DNA from: Methylophilus sp. 13
GTDB lineage: Bacteria; Pseudomonadota; Gammaproteobacteria; Burkholderiales; Methylophilaceae
NCBI RefSeq assembly: GCF_015354335.1
Contig: NZ_JADKYR010000003.1
Location: 434,001-498,000 of the forward strand
Length of the DNA stretch: 64,000 nucleotides
Direction of reading: 5' to 3'
The notes under the pieces are model-generated. The model saw only the letters and a list, made by a program, of their open reading frames with translations, was not told the origin of the DNA and made no database searches. Shown here piece by piece: positions 56,510 to 64,000 of the stretch (within the stretch, counting starts at the first letter, position 1; each line of letters begins with the position of its first letter). The translations under genes and the position numbers were made by a program.

Positions 56510-57808
56510 TTACTCTGCCTCATTCTCAGACTGCATGTTTGTGACGACTGTTTGAGAGGATTGTGTACCTGTGCTTTGATGATTTCCACCTATCAACGCG
56601 CTACCGATAAAACCGCCATCGGCTGGGGGTGGCGCAATAATCACCTGTATGTTGTCAGACAACTTGTCTGCCAGTGCTTTCTGAATCAGGAGTGGATGCT
56701 TGGTCACCAATACGCCTTCACGCTCCATTTGTTCGGCATTCACCTTGCCTAACCGCTCCATGCGATAAGCCTCTGCATCTGCCAACTTCTCACGTGAATT
56801 CGCTTCACCAACCGCCTCAATTTCACGGGACTTGGCATTGCCCTCAGCGAGTCGAATCCGACTCTGTTTATCGGCTTCTGCCTCCAACTGCCTTTGTTCG
56901 ATTTGGCGCTGTTTGAACGGAAGAATATGCTTCATCGCATCTTCCTGCGCTTTGGCCGCAATAATTTGCTCGTTGGCAGCGGCCTCAGCAGATTTTTCAC
57001 GGCGTACTTTTTCTGCACTCGCTTCGAGCTCGGCCTCTTTCACACGCTTGTCTTTAAGCTCTAACGTATAGCGCATTTTTTCACTGGCCAACTCTTCAGC
57101 CAACAGAGACTCCATACCACGCCGATAATCTGCTGGAAGATCTATCTTGCCAATTTGAACTGACTTGAGCACGATGCCATCCGCAGCCAACTTTGGCTTG
57201 AGTTCGGCTTCAATCATTTTTTGAATCGTCTGTCGTTTGCTGGAAAAAATCTCTTTTACGGTGTACCCAGAGAATGTTTTATAGACGATGCCTTGAACCG
57301 CAGGCTCTACGATTTCCTGGCCAATGTTATCTGGTAACTTTTTAGCCATAGCATCAACCTTACCTGTATCTACGGCATAACGCACAGCGAGGTCTACACC
57401 CAAAGAAAGTCCTTCTAATGATTGTAACGGTGAAGGTCCGTCGGCATGACTCATATCTTTAGGTCGATAAGTTTGGTCGCGTAAGGAAAACACCCTCAAG
57501 TCATGAATCATTGGTAGGACAATTACGCCTCCGCTGCGAAAAACAGTGTCTTCGCCAGTTAAGCGATTGGTACGTACGCCGACCCCGCCTGCTGGCAGCC
57601 CTTGCATCAGTGGATGGGTGTAAAGCAGAAACCCCACAGCACCAGTTGCAGCTAGCACAAGCAGGGTGCCCCTGGTTTCCGAGAAAAAGTTTTCTGTAGA
57701 TTTAAAAACAGTCCAGCCAGAGCCCGCCAAAGCTGCCCCTGAGTCTTGAGAAGACTGACTGAAAGCCTGGCGAATAGTATTTCTCATTTGTTTAATGCGA
57801 TTCAACAT
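56510..57808 (-). CDS. SPFH (prohibitin/stomatin-type) membrane scaffold protein
   Basis: 432 residues from the ATG at 57808, preceded by AAGGGAGACATC. One helix (about 46-62, GTLLVLAATGAVGFLLY) anchors it. The SPFH domain follows (VLPMIHDLRVFSLRDQTY...VDLAVRYAV), then a long Glu/Ala/Lys-rich coiled coil (about 240-370) and a tail with ADKLSDNIQVIIAPP. SPFH proteins form ring scaffolds that organise membrane complexes. It heads a two-gene operon with the SH3 protein and is divergent from the two-component genes. Confidence 0.9.
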   Translation of the reverse strand: MLNRIKQMRNTIRQAFSQSSQDSGAALAGSGWTVFKSTENFFSETRGTLLVLAATGAVGFLLYTHPLMQGLPAGGVGVRTNRLTGEDTVFRSGGVIVLPMIHDLRVFSLRDQTYRPKDMSHADGPSPLQSLEGLSLGVDLAVRYAVDTGKVDAMAKKLPDNIGQEIVEPAVQGIVYKTFSGYTVKEIFSSKRQTIQKMIEAELKPKLAADGIVLKSVQIGKIDLPADYRRGMESLLAEELASEKMRYTLELKDKRVKEAELEASAEKVRREKSAEAAANEQIIAAKAQEDAMKHILPFKQRQIEQRQLEAEADKQSRIRLAEGNAKSREIEAVGEANSREKLADAEAYRMERLGKVNAEQMEREGVLVTKHPLLIQKALADKLSDNIQVIIAPPPADGGFIGSALIGGNHQSTGTQSSQTVVTNMQSENEAE

Positions 57809-57892
57809 GATGTCTCCCTTATGTAAAAATGGCTTTTTGAAATTTCGTCGGTGTTTTGATGACGAATCCATGGCTGCTATTTTTCACATTTC

Positions 57893-57965
57893 TCGCGGAA
57901 GACTCTATGCGTGCGTATGCCCAATCTACTCACAAAAGCGCTGTAAATCTTCATGTCGCGGAAGA
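57893..57965. repeat. Two direct repeats TCGCGGAAGA in the divergent promoter region
   Basis: TCGCGGAAGA at 57893-57902 and again at 57956-57965, starts 63 bases apart (about six helical turns). They lie between the SPFH gene and the response regulator gene, and are candidate binding sites for that regulator. TCGTC/GACGA arms also occur at 57846-57865. Confidence 0.5.
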
Positions 57966-58062
57966 AAAACTCACACCACTTTTATCGTTTAGCACGGATA
58001 ATACCCAGCAATAGATGCGGATACCGCTATCCCTTCACCGTGATACACCTTGGGAGCTGTCA

Positions 58063-58761
58063 ATGACCAAAGTTGCTGTAATTGAAGACGATGTACCCAC
58101 GAGCAATCAGCTGGCGGGTTGGATCAAAGCAACGAAACCAGATATCCAGATTGACCAATGGTTTAATCGCGATGATGCTGAGGCCGCACTGGCCAAAGAG
58201 CGCTATGACGTCGTGCTTCTTGATATTGAGCTTGGGCGTGAGCGTAATGCAGGGGTTGCCATTATTAACTCCATCAATAAGCAATATCAGGGTACACCGG
58301 TACTTGTCGTCTCTGCCATGCCTGCCGCGATTTACCGCAGTATAATGAAAGCGCTGGACGCATGGGATTACCTACAAAAAACCACGTTCGAAGAATCCGA
58401 CTTCGTCGAAACTTTTCTGGATATTTTACGCGTGGCCAAAAGTCAGAAGGAAAGCGCTCAAAAACAAGTTGCCGTGGCGCCAGACGAATTGGTCCTGGAT
58501 CCACTGTGGCAACGCACGCCTATTTGGCGTGGGGAACGCATCAATCTACCGCTGACTGCACAACGCATTCTTGCCACGCTGTATCAGCAGCGTGGACAGG
58601 TAGTATCCTACGACCAGCTATTCGATGTGGTAAAGAGTGGTCGTAACCGCGACAATGTCCGCAAACACGTGAGCACTATCCGCGATGCTTTCCGGGACCT
58701 AGACCCTGACTTCAACGCTATTGAAAACATCCCCATGCGCGGATTCCGTTGGGTCAGCTAG
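58063..58761 (+). CDS. OmpR/PhoB-like response regulator
   Basis: 232 residues from the ATG at 58063 (GGGAG upstream). Receiver with VIEDDVPTSNQ and phospho-acceptor Asp in VVLLDIELG (about residue 58). The C-terminal winged helix (LTAQRILATLYQQRGQVVSYDQLFDVV...RKHVSTIRDAF...PMRGFRWVS) is of the OmpR type. It is 39 bases upstream of the sensor kinase gene and divergent from the SPFH-SH3 operon, which is its likely target. Confidence 0.9.
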   Translation: MTKVAVIEDDVPTSNQLAGWIKATKPDIQIDQWFNRDDAEAALAKERYDVVLLDIELGRERNAGVAIINSINKQYQGTPVLVVSAMPAAIYRSIMKALDAWDYLQKTTFEESDFVETFLDILRVAKSQKESAQKQVAVAPDELVLDPLWQRTPIWRGERINLPLTAQRILATLYQQRGQVVSYDQLFDVVKSGRNRDNVRKHVSTIRDAFRDLDPDFNAIENIPMRGFRWVS

Positions 58762-58800
58762 CCATATGCTACTGAATATCATCAGGGCTAAAAGGTCGAT

Positions 58801-60909
58801 ATGCGATTAGATTTAAACAGCCTGTCAGTCCCCAAGTTAGGCGTCTCGTCCCTTCGTGGTCGTTTGCTACTACGTGGTGCATTTCTGTTCCTGATTATTG
58901 CCACCTTGTCGTTGGCGCTCGTGTTAATCAAAGAAGAGAAGCTGCGTAGCCACCAAACCTATGCACAAGGGATGGAAAAAACCTTATCCGGAATCATCGC
59001 GCGCCTCCGCCACCCTTCTGGTCAGCTAGCATTGCTAAATCCAGGCAAGCAAAATAGAACCCTTACCCCGCTAAGCCCATTGTTACTACCTTATGCAGCA
59101 CTTGATTTTGATGATCAGAATAAGGCGCAACAAGCAGTGGAAATTGCAGGCTGTCTGACACATTATCCCAATCAGGGCGATGTCTGTGTCGCCATCGGTA
59201 ACAATCCCTATGCTGGCGGCTTTATCTATATTGTTGGTAATTTCATAAGTGGTGAACTGGTCGGGCATGAGCGTGGTGCGCTAAACCTTTCCAATGTACA
59301 CCGGGCAAGGGTGACCCTCACAATGCGAGGTGAAACTATGCGATGGATTGCGCCGTATGAAGCCATTCAGCCAACAGATGCCAACCTAGTCAGGGGACGG
59401 TTGACCGGATTTGTTGACCATGGTGACTTGCTGACACCAAACGCAAAACCTGTTCGTGACTTTCGAGGCTGGCTGTGGCAGGGCAAACAATGCCTCCAGG
59501 AATCAAGTGACCATTGTCGCAAGGCCTCCTTTTTCTCTATCCGTTTACCAGTAGAGTCCTTTAGAAGGGGCCTGTTTGAAAAATCTCTACCTATCTGGCC
59601 TCCCAAAGACCTTGAACATATACTGGTAAGGGTGGAGATTTTACCGCCCGAATCTGAGCAGCCACTATTTGATAGCAATCGGGCTGGCGCAATTCCTCCC
59701 TTTGCATTAAATGATCTTGAAGACACACTGCATGCTGGCGAAACACTGCGCATACGCAGACTAGGCGAGGCCAATGACATTATTCATATCCGCGCAAAAC
59801 TGGATCATATGGAACACTCATCTCACTGGATCACGCGCCTCATTCAACACTTGCCAATGAATAGAGCAGCGGGAGGGAAATCTGAAACTCCACCTGTCCT
59901 TACCGAAACCATACACACTTCAAGAGGAAGCTATGAGATTGTCCTCTCTGGTGATACCAGATTTATTGACCGCAGCCTGAGCGCTGTTGTTAGCAGACTT
60001 TCATGGTATGTAGGTGCCATGTTGAGTGCAATAGCCCTCGCATGGCTATTAATTGAAGTCAGTTTTTTACGGCGCATAGCCACCCTGACTAAACGTGCAG
60101 CAACCGTGTCCTATAACGTTCAGGATCATCAGAATGCACAAGTTGAGCAGCGTATTAGCATGCTGGACGTATCAGACCTCCGCGGCTCTGATGAGCTGGG
60201 CATTCTAGCCGGTGGTCTGTCAGATCTGTTGCAACGCGTCAAAGACGATGTACAGCGTGAACAAATACGTGCACAGCAGGAACGCGACATGTGGCATGCC
60301 GTCGGCCATGAAATCATGTCGCCGTTGCAATCATTAATGGTGCTACACCCAAATGCAGAGGATAACAGCCATCGCTACATCCAACGGATGCAACAGGCAA
60401 TTCGTGTATTGTATGGTAGCGCCTCACCTAGCGAGGCCCTGGAAATCGCAAACCTGCACGTTGATGTCATAGACCTCAACGAATTTCTGACCAAAATTGC
60501 TGCTAACGCACATTTTGTCGAAGTAGCAGACGTTGTCTTCACGTCATTATCCGAAAGCGTTTTAGTTAGAGCCGACGAATTCTCACTGGAAGATGTTGTA
60601 ACCCATATTCTTACCAACGCCAATCGCTACCGCAAAGCAGGCAGTCCTATTACCCTTAGTCTGGAGTTGACCGACACCAACGCCATTGTGAGTATTTCGA
60701 ATCAAGGGAGCCATATTGCCCCTGACATGCTGGATCGCATCTTTGAATACGGTGTTTCTGATGCCTTATTAACTGAGCAAAATGAGCATCGTGGTCAAGG
60801 ACTGTTTGTTGTTAAAACGTATATGGCGAAAATGGGCGGCACCGTAATTGCAACCAACCATACTGAAGGTGTCAGCTTCAAATTGAGCCTGCAGCGTGTC
60901 AACAGCTGA
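58801..60909 (+). CDS. Large membrane sensor histidine kinase
   Basis: 702 residues. Helices at about 23-43 and 400-420 enclose an unusually large periplasmic sensor of roughly 350 residues that I do not recognise. A HAMP-like linker follows, then the H-box with His503 (HAVGHEIMSPLQSL) and an ATPase domain with ILTNANRYRK, ISNQGSHIAPD and RGQGLFVVKTYMAK. The G-boxes depart from the usual D-x-G-x-G form. It pairs with the regulator just upstream. Confidence 0.85.
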   Translation: MRLDLNSLSVPKLGVSSLRGRLLLRGAFLFLIIATLSLALVLIKEEKLRSHQTYAQGMEKTLSGIIARLRHPSGQLALLNPGKQNRTLTPLSPLLLPYAALDFDDQNKAQQAVEIAGCLTHYPNQGDVCVAIGNNPYAGGFIYIVGNFISGELVGHERGALNLSNVHRARVTLTMRGETMRWIAPYEAIQPTDANLVRGRLTGFVDHGDLLTPNAKPVRDFRGWLWQGKQCLQESSDHCRKASFFSIRLPVESFRRGLFEKSLPIWPPKDLEHILVRVEILPPESEQPLFDSNRAGAIPPFALNDLEDTLHAGETLRIRRLGEANDIIHIRAKLDHMEHSSHWITRLIQHLPMNRAAGGKSETPPVLTETIHTSRGSYEIVLSGDTRFIDRSLSAVVSRLSWYVGAMLSAIALAWLLIEVSFLRRIATLTKRAATVSYNVQDHQNAQVEQRISMLDVSDLRGSDELGILAGGLSDLLQRVKDDVQREQIRAQQERDMWHAVGHEIMSPLQSLMVLHPNAEDNSHRYIQRMQQAIRVLYGSASPSEALEIANLHVDVIDLNEFLTKIAANAHFVEVADVVFTSLSESVLVRADEFSLEDVVTHILTNANRYRKAGSPITLSLELTDTNAIVSISNQGSHIAPDMLDRIFEYGVSDALLTEQNEHRGQGLFVVKTYMAKMGGTVIATNHTEGVSFKLSLQRVNS

Positions 60910-60953
60910 ACAGATCACTGTCGGAAACCAACACACTATCATTTAGCGCACTT

Positions 60954-61817
60954 ATGATTCAATACAACCCCAAAGACTGGCTGACCTTCATCTTTCGTTT
61001 TCACGAGTCAGATACCTTCCGCCAACTGATGCCGATGATGCTGCTGATTGGCGCCTATGCCGGAGGCGTCGCCTATCTTGAAATCGAATACTGGAAGCTG
61101 GCCGACAGCAGCCATGTCAAAAATCTGTCGCTTATACATACCACCGTCGGTTTTGTCTTGTCCTTGTTGCTGGCCTACCGCACCAATACCGCCTACGACC
61201 GCTGGTGGGAGGGCCGCAAAGCCTGGGGGTCGCTGGTCAATAACAGCCGCAATCTGGCAATCAAGCTATCGGCTTACCTGGGCGATGACCACGACCGTGA
61301 TTTTTTCAGAAAAATTATCCCCACTTATGCCACCGTGCTTTCCCAACACTTGATGAATGCCGAGGTGAGCAAAATGCTGTTTGAAGGGCTGGATCTGGAC
61401 ATTGACCACCATGAGCACCACCCGAACCAGATCGCCAAGCGCATTTTTCAACAAGCCAACTTGCTTTATACTTCAGGCAAAATCAGCGGTGACCAGTTTT
61501 TTATCATTCATGACGAACTCAAAGCCTTCACCGAAGTGTGCGGGGTGTGCGAACGGATCAAAAACACGCCCATCCCCTACTCTTATAGCGCGTTCATCAA
61601 AAAATTTATTTTCTTCTACGTGATGACGTTACCGTTCGGCTTTGTGTTTAGCCTGGGCTATTACGTGATCCCGGTGGTGGTGTTTATCTTTTACGTATTA
61701 GCCAGCCTGGAGCTGATTGCCGAAGAGATTGAAGACCCGTTTGGCACCGACACCAATGACTTGCCTACCCCCAAAATGGCGGCAAATATCAAAAAGCACG
61801 TCGAAGAGTTACTTTAA
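60954..61817 (+). CDS. Bestrophin-family (UPF0187) anion channel
   Basis: 287 residues. The family signature is clear: NPKDWLTFIFRFHESDTFRQLMP at the start, LLLAYRTNTAYDRWWEGRKAWGSLVNNSRNLA in the second helix region, and TLPFGFVFSLGYYVIPVVVFIFYVLASLELIAEEIEDPFG near the C-terminus. Bacterial bestrophins are pentameric channels. It is followed by a ClC-type gene, both suggesting anion homeostasis. Confidence 0.93.
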   Translation: MIQYNPKDWLTFIFRFHESDTFRQLMPMMLLIGAYAGGVAYLEIEYWKLADSSHVKNLSLIHTTVGFVLSLLLAYRTNTAYDRWWEGRKAWGSLVNNSRNLAIKLSAYLGDDHDRDFFRKIIPTYATVLSQHLMNAEVSKMLFEGLDLDIDHHEHHPNQIAKRIFQQANLLYTSGKISGDQFFIIHDELKAFTEVCGVCERIKNTPIPYSYSAFIKKFIFFYVMTLPFGFVFSLGYYVIPVVVFIFYVLASLELIAEEIEDPFGTDTNDLPTPKMAANIKKHVEELL

Positions 61818-61820
61818 ACG

Positions 61821-61857
61821 TCATAACAAGTATTTATGCTCATCATATTTGTTATGA
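61821..61857. promoter_or_regulatory. Long inverted repeat between the two channel genes
   Basis: TCATAACAA and TTGTTATGA, perfect 9-base arms with a 19-base loop. It sits just after the bestrophin stop (61817) and 94 bases before the ClC start. It may be an operator or a weak terminator; no T-run follows. Confidence 0.45.
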
Positions 61858-61950
61858 TGTAAGTGCATTCTGTTAAAGCCTGCGCTCATGAACTTAAGTT
61901 TAGTGCATCGCGCAAGCCCCCACTCCCGGTAAACTGGCAGCGATACCTCC

Positions 61951-63279
61951 ATGCTGAACGACCTGAAAAATATCCTCGCCTCCATCAAAATGACTGATGT
62001 GCATCTGTGGCTAGGCCGCCTGATCATCTGGTCTGCGGCCATCATCACCGGGCTGGTCATTGTGTTGTTTGCCCGTGCCACCGAGTATGCCATCGCCTGG
62101 TTTGATCAGATGCAATCGGCGCTCTGGTGGCTACCGCTCATCGTCATGCCCGTGGTAGGCATTTTTATAGTCTGGGCGACTAAGCGCTGGTTCGCCGGCG
62201 CTGCCGGCAGCGGCATCCCGCAGACCATGGCGGCGCTTTCATATGAAGAACACCAGCCGATTGGCCATTTGGTGTCGATCAAAATTGCGATCTCCAAAAT
62301 GTGTCTGGTCATCCTCGGTCTGGCCGCAGGCTTTTCCGCAGGCAGAGAAGGGCCTTCGGTGCAGGTGGGGGCCAGCATCATGCATGCCTTTCGCCGCTTT
62401 TTGCCGCAAACCTTTCAAATCGACCCTAAACACCTGATTCTGGCCGGCGGAGCCGCGGGCATTTCGGCGGCGTTCAATACCCCGCTGGCAGGGATTATCT
62501 TTGCCATAGAAGAGCTCAGCCGCAAATTTGAGCAAAGAACCAATGGCGTGATGATTTCGGCCATTGTCTTGTCCGGGCTGGTTTCGATTTCATTGCAAGG
62601 CAACTATACCTATTTTGGCAGCCTGAGCGTGAGTCCGATTGATACGCAAATTTTGCTGCCCGTGCTGATTGGCGGGCTGGTGTGTGGCGTGTTTGGTGGT
62701 ATCTTCAGCAAAACCCTGATTGAACTCACAGAAAACCTGCCAGGCAGAATCACCCGCTTGCGTACCCGCCACCCGCTGTACTGGACGGGCTTTTGTGCGC
62801 TGCTGGTAGCCGGCCTGGGCATAGTCAGTCATGGTGCGGCCAATGGCTCAGGGTATTCACTCACCAAAGCCATGCTCAATGGTTCCATCAACGAAACCTG
62901 GTACTACCCTGTGGTCAAATACCTCTCTACCATCTTCACCTATTTAAGCGGGATCCCCGGTGGCATTTTTGCCCCGGCCCTCTCCATAGGCGCAGGCATA
63001 GGCTATGACTTAGCCAGCATTTTTCATTACCACCACCTCACCATTGCTTTCAGTGCCTTGTGCATGGCCGGCTTTCTGGCCGGCGTAACACAAGCGCCCA
63101 TCACCTCGTTTATTATTGTCATGGAAATGATAGACGGGCATGAAATGGTGATCAGCCTGATGGCGGTGTCACTGATTGCCACCGTCACCTCGCGCATCTT
63201 CAGCCGCCCGCTTTATTCGGTACTTGCTGGCCAGTTTACCGCGGGCCCGCCAGATCAAAAGCGGCTGGATCACCCCTGA
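61951..63279 (+). CDS. ClC-family chloride channel/transporter
   Basis: 442 residues with about 12 membrane spans. The three selectivity-filter motifs are present: GSGIPQ (about 89-94), GREGPSV (about 129-135; its Glu is the gating/proton Glu) and GGIFAPAL (about 335-342). The reading of LAGGAAGISAAFNTPLAGIIFAIEEL is typical. No CBS domains are attached. Probably exchanges Cl- for H+ or acts as a channel. Confidence 0.93.
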   Translation: MLNDLKNILASIKMTDVHLWLGRLIIWSAAIITGLVIVLFARATEYAIAWFDQMQSALWWLPLIVMPVVGIFIVWATKRWFAGAAGSGIPQTMAALSYEEHQPIGHLVSIKIAISKMCLVILGLAAGFSAGREGPSVQVGASIMHAFRRFLPQTFQIDPKHLILAGGAAGISAAFNTPLAGIIFAIEELSRKFEQRTNGVMISAIVLSGLVSISLQGNYTYFGSLSVSPIDTQILLPVLIGGLVCGVFGGIFSKTLIELTENLPGRITRLRTRHPLYWTGFCALLVAGLGIVSHGAANGSGYSLTKAMLNGSINETWYYPVVKYLSTIFTYLSGIPGGIFAPALSIGAGIGYDLASIFHYHHLTIAFSALCMAGFLAGVTQAPITSFIIVMEMIDGHEMVISLMAVSLIATVTSRIFSRPLYSVLAGQFTAGPPDQKRLDHP

Positions 63280-63426
63280 GGCCAGGCAGCCGTCAGAGAA
63301 CCACTAGCCGACCAAGTTTCGGCGTAGACTGGTGACCTCAATGACCGCGCACGCAGGCAGGCGAATCGTTTGCCCGCCTCACAGATGCCGTGCTTAGTCA
63401 ACCTCACAACGTCAGGAGTCCGCCTT

Positions 63427-63663
63427 ATGGAAGCGTCACTACACAGCCTCAACAATCTGTTTGCCCAACTCGGCTTGCCGAATAGTGATGCCGAGATTGA
63501 ACAGTTTATCCACACGCATCGTCAACTGGCCGGCACCATTTCACTGGCGGATGCCCCGTATTGGACACCGGCGCAAGCCGCTTTTTTAAGAGAAGAAATA
63601 TTGAAGGATGCGGACTGGGCAGAGGTCATCGACCAGCTGAATGCCAGGCTACATGCCAAATAA
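63427..63663 (+). CDS. DUF2789 small protein
   Basis: 78 residues from the ATG at 63427 (CAGGAG upstream). LNNLFAQLGLPNSDAEIEQFIHTH and SLADAPYWTPAQAAFLREEILKDADWAEVIDQLN match DUF2789, a family of small proteins of unknown function. A strong terminator hairpin follows. Confidence 0.85.
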   Translation: MEASLHSLNNLFAQLGLPNSDAEIEQFIHTHRQLAGTISLADAPYWTPAQAAFLREEILKDADWAEVIDQLNARLHAK

Positions 63664-63698
63664 GGCGGAATGACTGTGCGGCTAAGCCTGTACAGCCT

Positions 63699-63735
63699 CT
63701 GATAAAAAAGCCGCAGTAGGCGGCTTTTTTATCAG
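63699..63735. terminator. Perfect 16-base-arm bidirectional terminator
   Basis: CTGATAAAAAAGCCGC and GCGGCTTTTTTATCAG are exact reverse complements with a 5-base loop, giving A-tract and T-tract on both sides, so it can stop both the DUF2789 transcript and the convergent RND gene. Confidence 0.9.
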
Positions 63736-63740
63736 GCATC

Positions 63741-64000
63741 TCATGCCAGCGCGGATGCAGTCTCTGGCTTGGTATGTCTGCCATGCAAGGCCTGATACAT
63801 CACCGGCAAAATAAACAGCGAAATCACTGACGAGAAGAACAACCCCCATACGATTACCGTCGCCAGCGGACGTTGTACATCCGAGCCCAGCCCCGTCGCG
63901 AGTGAGGCGGGCAGCAAGCCCAAGATCGCGACCAATGAGGCCATCATGACTGGCCGCATGCAAACGCTGGCCCCCTGAATAATCGCGGTATGCAAGGCCT
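63741..64000 (-). CDS. Heavy-metal-efflux RND protein, C-terminal end only (CusA/CzcA-like)
   Basis: 86 C-terminal codons; the gene continues past the right edge. The sequence ALHTAIIQGASVCMRPVMMAS, then DVQRPLATVIVWGLFFSS and LFILPVMYQALHG match the end of CusA/CzcA-type inner-membrane RND pumps (last membrane helices). Substrate cannot be inferred from this part. Confidence 0.9.
   Translation of the reverse strand, partial: ALHTAIIQGASVCMRPVMMASLVAILGLLPASLATGLGSDVQRPLATVIVWGLFFSSVISLFILPVMYQALHGRHTKPETASALA

Overview
The window looks like chromosome from a Gram-negative, obligately or facultatively methylotroph-like betaproteobacterium, probably Methylophilaceae. This is inferred from the high-quality betaproteobacterial-style gene set, the Fdh4-like molybdopterin formate dehydrogenase with a small overlapping partner, the bufferin-type copper peptide cluster, and the many sigma-54 and c-di-GMP regulators. 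No rRNA, tRNA, CRISPR array, insertion sequence or prophage was seen. Both ends cut genes: cobS at the left and an RND pump gene at the right.

Layout. 1-1.2 kb: cobT and the start of cobS (cobalamin). 1.3-4.6 kb: a periplasmic HtrA/Deg protease, an HPP-CBS membrane protein and a DUF2721 protein. 4.9-9.6 kb: an operon of a double-sensor CheW-domain protein and a PAS-PAS-GGDEF-EAL protein. 9.6-15 kb: an SbmA/BacA-like transporter, a trypsin-like protease with a TPR tail, a DUF3429 protein, a MipA/OmpV outer-membrane protein and a secreted esterase. 15.1-19.4 kb: a molybdenum-hydroxylase locus (MocA-like cytidylyltransferase, XdhC, IorB-like and IorA-like subunits). 19.7-22.3 kb: a medium-chain oxidoreductase, an AraC regulator and a four-helix membrane protein that recalls styrene oxide isomerase. 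22.3-27.6 kb: a sulfur island built around a FisR-type sigma-54 activator: persulfide dioxygenase, SulP transporter, DUF2892 protein and a split YeeE/YedE transporter. A near-perfect -24/-12 promoter and two palindromic operator candidates lie between the activator and the dioxygenase. 27.9-31.9 kb: a Na+/H+ antiporter, a KTSC protein, a small Cys-tailed protein, an MFS transporter and a DUF486 protein. 32-35.7 kb: a ZraSR/NtrC-style two-component pair with an exported repeat protein next to it, again with a -24/-12 promoter and a palindrome. 35.9-39.2 kb: a DUF1800-DUF1501 pair, a YgjP-like metallopeptidase and a small exported protein.

39.5-47.7 kb is a signalling block: a Cache-PAS-GGDEF cyclase, then an operon of a PAS-PAS histidine kinase, a stand-alone receiver and a receiver-GGDEF-EAL protein, a 59-residue protein, a DUF2252 protein and a BLUF blue-light sensor. 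48-52.3 kb: Fdh4-like dehydrogenase, its small overlapping partner and a MocR regulator. 52.3-54.9 kb, read leftwards: a bufferin-like precursor peptide, a single protein that fuses the MNIO (DUF692) enzyme to its DUF2063 partner, and a DoxX protein. 55-61 kb: an SPFH/SH3 operon divergent from an OmpR-type regulator and a large sensor kinase. 61-63.7 kb: bestrophin-like and ClC-like anion channels and a DUF2789 protein, closed by a long perfect terminator hairpin.

The most interesting items are the fused BufB-BufC RiPP cluster with an unusual lysine/glycine/cysteine core, the two self-contained sigma-54 circuits with visible promoter and operators, the SPFH-SH3-two-component island with two 10-bp direct repeats set 63 bp apart, and the recently duplicated PAS domains of the kinase in the signalling block.
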